Below are positions 58,745 through 64,000 of a stretch of DNA of 64,000 bases, piece after piece. Made by a program: the position numbers and the translations under genes. The DNA is from Stenopsyche tienmushanensis. Lineage: Eukaryota > Arthropoda > Insecta > Trichoptera > Stenopsychidae. How positions within the stretch are numbered: the stretch's first letter is position 1; each line of letters begins with the position of its first letter. The stretch spans positions 2,046,001 to 2,110,000 of the forward strand of contig WACJ01000503.1 of NCBI GenBank assembly GCA_008973525.1. Reading direction: 5' to 3'. The notes under the pieces were generated by a model that had not been told where the DNA came from, made no database searches, and saw only the letters and a list, made by a program, of their open reading frames with translations.

Positions 58745-59050
58745 AAATGTTATTTTGCGGAAAAATGCGTTGGACGGTTTTGAGCCGCGTCGAGTCGATC
58801 GTGTGGCAATGTTTGACAATAGGCGTGTAAGGTTATGTGGTGTCGCGTGAGGCCCGCCGGCTCGGCCGCTCGAAATGCGGTCCCCGGACGGCACCATCGT
58901 CCCGAAAACGGTAAATTCATTCTCATTTCCGTATTCCTTTCGAAAATAAATGAATATCGATTATCAACATGCAGATGAAAATATCCGGGCTTTTTACGCA
59001 TATGTATAAATACATCGTTCACGAGGTGCTTACATGTTGGTAAACATTGA
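58745..59050. promoter_or_regulatory. Second CpG-rich island, possible distal promoter or first exon
   Basis: The core (58755-58915) has dense CG words (GGACGGTTTTGAGCCGCGTC, GAGGCCCGCCGGCTCGGCCG, GTCCCCGGACGGCACC). On the plus strand CGAAAACGGTAAATTC (58903-58918) offers a donor-like site; on the minus strand short open frames lack motifs. It may be a distal promoter or non-coding first exon for the K2P gene or for an unseen plus-strand transcript. Confidence 0.35.
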
Positions 59051-60529
59051 CCACTGTGACATTTGGTTGTTTTAATAAAAAAAATGAACATCTGTTTATA
59101 ATGTAACTGCTTGAACGCATTTAAAACTGCATATTTTTTCCAATAATTTAAATGCCTGATGGAATAATATTAGATTTTTTTTCGGTTATTTTCAGACATA
59201 TTAACAAATTGATTGCCAAAACCTGCTCATACTACTTTGGAGCCATATACATATGCTCGCCACAATCCTGTTGTCAACCAGAGTGGTCAGTAAACTTATT
59301 TGATTTTTCTATGGTGATATAATACCGATTTTAAATTACAGCAAAAAACAATTTAACAATATTAACACATCTTAGGCGGCTAGTTTTTACGGACTATTGC
59401 TACGCATAGCGGGCAAAAACCATCCAAACGTGACTTTGAAAAATGTATCTTTTAAGCTACTTGTTATTTTGTAAAGAAATTTAAAATGTATTCATGTATG
59501 CACCGCTTATAGCGCACAGTCAATCTCTGTATATATAAATAAATGAATCGTAACACTTGGTTTCTTTGCATAAACATATACGATACACATGTGTGTTATC
59601 AGTTTTGGTGATAAAATAATGCATTTGCTGAAGCTTGAAATCGTTAAATTTGGGCCAATCATTACAACAGCGTTTCAAATACAATCGCTATTGTTACCAT
59701 GTTGTTTTTTAAGTATATAATTGATTTATGTGGCTTTTTTTTAAATAATATGATTCTAATAAGACCACCAACGCTCTAAAAAAAACTCCATACCTGATGA
59801 TTTTCAACCGGATGCGGACAAATTCCATTATAATTTAAATGTTTATTTTGTCATCGTCCGTTGATAATTTATGTGATAACTCTCCATTTTGTATTCTATA
59901 AATTCATAAAACTTGATCAGAAATTTAGTTGAAACGTTGCAAAATAATAAAAGAGATCGCAAATGTAATGTTTGAAATAATGATTCAAATAGATGATAAT
60001 AATTTATTAGAAATAGAAGCCTGGCATTGAAGATAAAACGCCATGGTTCGCTTTTCATAATATTTGAGAATATTTAGATGTGTATGGCTATCTTTACAGC
60101 ACAATCTTTCCATTGATCCATCGACGCGTACATTGATGTACGTGTGTATGATGAGATGCAAGACGTTCTCTCCATCTCTGTGTTCAATTGACAATCTCCG
60201 CTCTCGACTCTCGAGAATGCTCTTTATGTATCACTTGAATTCAAATGCATATGTACTTAATTCCTAATCAACGGTTCATTTTGCATATTTATTTAAATCT
60301 AAATACTTGATTTTTTATAAATGCGTATAAATTATAGAACATTTAACAATTCCAAATTCACTCAATCGTCTTTCAATAATTTTTAAAGAATCGCATTTTC
60401 CCAAAATTTTAAGAAATCCAAGATTAAATATATCGTTTTCAGAATATACTATAATATTAAATATTTACAAAACATTGATCTTTCATTTACTCCTGATTTT
60501 TTCTATGAATCAATCGGTCCAAGCTGTTG
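59051..60529. other. Intergenic sequence with a partial TTAA-MITE copy
   Basis: No gene is recognised. The segment about 59559-59665 (TTGGTTTCTTTGCATAAAC, ACACATGTGTGTTATC, CTTGAAATCGTTAAATTTGG) resembles the interior of the TTAA MITEs at 36484 and 55184 and may be a third, truncated copy. Short open frames at 59843-60267 have no recognisable motif. Confidence 0.35.
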
Positions 60530-60829
60530 CTATTACCTAGAAACACTTGGAGCAAGCATCCATTCCATTGTTCTTGGAAATCTGGAATCTCATACAATAT
60601 CAGTGGGGCGCAGACAAGTTGCATTTTTTTTAATGTCTTGTACTATGTTATACCTGCTTTCGTTCGATACAAATCGGACATTTCGACAAATTTTGAGAAC
60701 TTCAGGGGTATTAAAATGTGTTTTCATAATTAAAATGTACAATATATTAGACACATTTTAAATCACAAAATCTCGAGTCCTGGGACTTTTTCGTTGAAAG
60801 TCCTGAGACGTCTCAACACAGAATCCCTA
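60530..60829. mobile_element. hAT element, truncated copy
   Basis: The right end, read in reverse, is TAGGGATTCTGTGTTGAGAC (ending at 60829), matching the left terminus of the hAT element at 34519. The internal sequence (CATTCCATTGTTCTTGGAA, TACCTGCTTTCGTTCGATAC, GACATTTCGACAAATTTTGA, TTTTCATAATTAAAATGTAC) is the reverse complement of 34600-34815. The other terminus is missing. Confidence 0.65.
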
Positions 60830-61059
60830 TTACATACAGGGAAACTTTGCGCACATTTGCCCCTAGTTTTCGGTCACTGTATTGGGAATGTGCTCAATTC
60901 AAAAAAATACTTTCAACGAATCCTTATAAGACAAGTATTGGGGAAAAATATAAAAAATGTGACAATCAGAAATACAGTTAATGGTTTGTGTTTTATGTAT
61001 TTTTATTTCACTTCATCTTTGTAATCATGTAATGTATGATATTTTTTGAAGCAATCTTC

Positions 61060-62000
61060 AGGATGAAACGCTGGTTTCCTTTGGAAGTGTCGCAAAAATA
61101 TAGCGTTCGCTTTCATCCTTTTTCAGTTTCATGGTCTGAACACACCATACAGTCTCCATAATTCCTCCCCTATCTACCATAAATAAAATGAGGACTTCCA
61201 TCAAATCGTTGATCGTGATCAGTTGAAGACAATCATTCCAATTTGGACCTAGTAAAATTGCGAAAGTTGTCAATAAGTTGCATCAACAATTGTCCGCGTT
61301 TTTGTTTATGATTTATGGGCTTTCTATTTTCTTTAATTTCACATTCCTTGTATAAAATATAAGAGTTTACTATCGATGTTTCAAAACCCCAAAATAACTT
61401 CCTCCACCACTTTTGCATGAAACAATGTGATGTATATAACCTGCCATGTCCACCCTGCCCGTATTTTTAATGTAATCAAAAATGACTACTGGCTTACTTA
61501 TTAGTTCATCTTGATTAGATTGGTATGGGGTAGTCCTTGCTCTTCTTCTAATTGATTGGGAAGTTGACATATGCTTTGTACTGAGCATTGTGACTATTAT
61601 TTTGTCTTGCCAAGCTAATACTAAAGTATCTTGTTTTCTGTAGGCTATCTTTCGTTCCACAGCTAATCTTGGTTTTTTTTTTTAATATGATTAGTTAACC
61701 CTTTTTGTTAGCCATTATCGTGCCAGTTAGAAAACATTTCATTTTCAAGAGTTCTCCAAGGGTTGGATTGATGTAAAACCTATCCATAAATATATGATAA
61801 CCTTTTATGTCTGAGTTCGTCTGTTGTAGATTTTTACGTAAAAATAATGTAATGTAAAAATATACGTACTATCAAAATAATATTTAATTACTGGACACAA
61901 ATAATTTTCAAGATGTTCACTGTACCACAACTCGACGCAGACTATTGTTTTATGCTCTTTACCTGCACCCACCACAAGCTGCTGAGTCATTTCCTCTTAA
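61060..62000 (-). pseudogene. piggyBac transposase relic
   Basis: On the minus strand, frame-shifted pieces in order read YHIFMDRFYINPTLGELLKM, KCFLTGTIMANKKG (about 61830-61690; the usual motif is DNFFTSxxLxxxL...GTxRxNRKG), then DTLVLAWQDKIIVTMLSTKH (61630-61570), KPVVIFDYIKNTGRVDMAGY (61490-61431; usual KPxxxxxYNxxMGGVDxxDQ, third catalytic Asp) and QKWWRKLFWGFETSIVNSYI, LYKE (61415-61345; usual KWWKKLFFHLLDIAxVNAYILYKE). This is the DDD core and following region of piggyBac/PGBD transposases. Stops and frameshifts make it inactive. Clear TTAA termini were not resolved. Confidence 0.8.
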
Positions 62001-62147
62001 CCGATTTTTTTCCACATTCTAGATGACAAATTAATGATCAGACATTAAGACAGTTTTGCAGCAAATGTCTCAAATTTCTCAGCAAATTTATTATTATCCT
62101 AAATACGTCGTGCTAAATATATTTTTAAATTTATCAAGCATATGAGG

Positions 62148-62231
62148 AGCTATAACCCTTTCCTATGAATGTATATTGAAGAGGCCCTCATCCTGCAGTG
62201 GGGGGCTGCATGTGGCTGCATTATGATGATA
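62148..62231 (+). mobile_element. RTE-like LINE 3'-tail fragment B
   Basis: TATTGAAGAGGCCCTCATCC, TGCAGTGGGGGGCTGCATG, TGGCTGCATTATGATGATAA has the GCAGTGG core and ATGATGAT-type terminal short repeat typical of insect RTE-type LINE ends, and matches the fragment at 53808. It runs directly into an (AT)n microsatellite. Confidence 0.5.
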
Positions 62232-62249
62232 ATATATATATATATATAT
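62232..62249. repeat. (AT)n microsatellite
   Basis: An uninterrupted AT dinucleotide run directly follows the ATGATGAT tail of the RTE-like fragment and may have grown from it. Confidence 0.8.
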
Positions 62250-62628
62250 TAAATAATATCTGTTTCAGTATGAGCTTCCATAGCCGTTACCGAGCACCAA
62301 TACATCAAAAGAACATGGTTTTTCTGAACGAGTGGCTCTGCAGTGCTTGGATTAAATGGATCCTTACAAAAAGTTTCATTTGTCACTTGAAATGTTGATT
62401 GCTTAAAGTGTAATATTAATAATTCAATTAACTCTAATTATCTACATTATGCTAACCCTGCTTAATTGTCTTTATGCAAATTTTAGACAGCCACGTTATG
62501 GAAACAAAGAAAAATAGACATGCTTCAATACGTTTTGAAATCCCAATAATCATCCTGAGATATCCCCAAAATGATTAAAAAAAGATAATATGTTGCCGCT
62601 TTTTCTCGGCTAAAGCTGAATTGACAAT

Positions 62629-64000
62629 ATGCAGCCATATCACGAAGAAAATTTACAAATAAGTGACAAGATAAAAATTAACGAAATAGGTTTTACGGCA
62701 TACAAAATGTCCGATAAAACTATCGAAACAAAAATATCCACAAAAAATTTTGACAGCAAATGTAAATATATAATTTTATGTCAGCTGTGTGAAAAACCTT
62801 ATGCCACAAAAGGTTTGTTTCATAAGCATTATGCAGAAGTACATCCAAATTCAGAAATTGTTTATGCTTGTTTGCTATGTGGTAAAGGTATTCCAGATTA
62901 CAAAAACTTTCGAAATCATAGCTACCGTCATCTGGTGGATGGCAGATTTAAGTAAGTCTCAAAAGCTACACAGTCCACCGCAACAAGCAACAAGTTTCTT
63001 TTACTAAGAATTTCTAAATGTTTCAATGTATACCATCTAAATTTTAGATGCAGTTTATGCACCAAGAGCTTTTCCCAAAAAAGTTATTTAGACAGCCACG
63101 TTCATTCGTTTCATGATAATCAGTTGCAATGTGGTAAATGTGAAAAGCTATTTTTAACACGTTCCGGTTTGAAAGCCCATAACAGAGAACATCATTCCGA
63201 CAACCAAGGCAAATATCCATGTCAAGAGTGTGGAAAAGTGTAAGTATGAAATTATTCAGTTGATAAAATAATGCGTGAGACTTTAACACAGTGGAAGTGA
63301 AACTTGTTAGCTCCTAGCAAAAGTTTACTTATGCATTGTATTTGTTTTCCATTTATCAATGGAAATTATTAGTCAAAAGATGAAGTTGTGGTTGTGTAAT
63401 ATATAATAAAATAGGCAAGCTACTGGTCTAGTGGTTGCTTTATGCTACTTATAGACACGCCTACAGCAGATGCTGCATGGCGTATGAAATTTCACTTTTC
63501 GTGATGCCTATTATACCCTTATACAAGTTTCACTTCAAAAAACAATATTTTTTCCAGAAATTTCATTTCAATTACAAACTTATAAATAAGTATGCAAATA
63601 TATAAAAATATAATGAACATATTTTAATTTTTACCTGAAGATTAGTTGCATAGTAATAATTTTATAATTGTTTTATGTTTTTAGGTTGCAAACCCAAAAT
63701 GGCTATAACAGACACATAGCTACTCATAAACTGAAACATCATTTCATGTGTGATTTGTGTGGAATTCAGTTTACTCAAAAAGCAAATTTAGTTGTTCATA
63801 TCAATGACCATTTTAACAACAAAAAATTTGGCTGCGAAAAATGCTCAAAGGGATTTGGCAGCAAAAACAAACTGGAAGAGCATCTCCTTACGCATTCAAA
63901 CTACAGGCAATACCGCTGTAAGATTTGTGACAAATCATATAAAACCGAAAGATATATGAAATATCATTTTTCTCAACATAATGCTGTTAAATCGCATATA
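62629..64000 (+). CDS. C2H2 zinc-finger protein, 5' three exons (3' end off window)
   Basis: The exons are 62629-62951, 63048-63239 and 63685-64000 (open at the window end), with GT-AG introns and consistent phases. The ATG at 62629 has an in-frame TGA four codons upstream (62617). After about 47 residues without a domain, eight C2H2 fingers follow: CQLC...H, CLLC...H, CSLC...H, CGKC...H, CQEC...H, CDLC...H, CEKC...H and CKIC...H. The third intron-split finger, CQECGKV/LQTQNGYNRHIATH, confirms the second splice. Linkers are mostly not the TGEKP type (NNKKFG, NYRQYR, DNQGKYP), as in many insect-specific zinc-finger proteins. No ZAD or other N-terminal domain is seen. It is likely a nuclear DNA-binding regulator; the target is unknown. 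It cannot be named. Confidence 0.9.

Noticed and set aside
63420..63450. GGTCTAGTGGTTGC in a zinc-finger gene intron, like a tRNA-Glu D-arm
   Set aside because: No cloverleaf follows. A similar word (GGTCTGGTGGTTGCT) also occurs in the Helitron at 38833, so it is more likely repeat-derived or chance.
1..64000. CRISPR arrays, operons, rRNA genes or phage-type systems
   Set aside because: The window is intron-bearing insect-type nuclear DNA; no regularly spaced repeats, ribosomal RNA or bacterial gene clusters were seen.

Overview
The window looks like nuclear DNA of an insect. It is strongly A+T-rich by eye, the genes are split by GT-AG introns, and intergenic DNA and introns are full of decayed insect-type transposons (mariner, Tigger/pogo, piggyBac, hAT, Helitron, an R1-clade LINE, RTE-like LINE tails). 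The insect order cannot be fixed from the sequence alone. There is no operon structure, CRISPR array, rRNA or convincing tRNA.

Layout. Positions 1-29043 (+) hold the 3' five exons of a PAQR4-type seven-transmembrane receptor/hydrolase. One exon at 1526-1744 is followed by an intron of about 25 kb and then four closely spaced exons ending at 29043. The giant intron carries a Mutator-like transposase relic (14.4-15.0 kb), a Tigger/pogo element (22.0-22.7 kb), Helitron and TTAA-type repeat fragments, and several more G+C-rich islands that may be regulatory. From 29.0 to 37.9 kb there is no recognisable gene, but there is a hAT element with terminal repeats and an 8-bp target duplication, and a TTAA-flanked MITE. 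A complete nine-exon FBXO9 gene runs on the minus strand (42462 to 37896), with a Tigger MITE, a complete non-autonomous Helitron and a 1-kb inverted-repeat element in its introns. Divergent from it is a single-exon membrane-anchored protein made only of the glucosidase II beta N-terminal module (43740-44363). From 44.4 to 51.7 kb there are only repeats, including a mariner copy split by a 5'-truncated R1-clade LINE.

Positions 51714-56281 (-) hold a complete six-exon C2orf69-type gene, whose fourth intron is a transposon graveyard. Just upstream on the same strand is a complete intronless two-pore potassium channel gene (56593-57639). The gap between them is only about 310 bp. Two CpG-rich islands follow (57.6-58.1 and 58.75-58.92 kb). 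From 59.5 to 62.3 kb there are piggyBac, hAT and RTE relics. The window ends inside a C2H2 zinc-finger gene on the plus strand (62629 to beyond 64000), with eight fingers visible.

The genes are unrelated single-copy cellular genes (membrane receptor, ubiquitin ligase adaptor, ER-type lectin-like module, mitochondrial/metabolic factor, ion channel, DNA-binding protein), and nothing suggests one pathway. The most notable biology is the channel, in which the innermost threonine of both selectivity filters is replaced (Met in P1, Lys in P2). The rest of the interest lies in well-resolved transposon archaeology. I found no convincing new multi-gene system.
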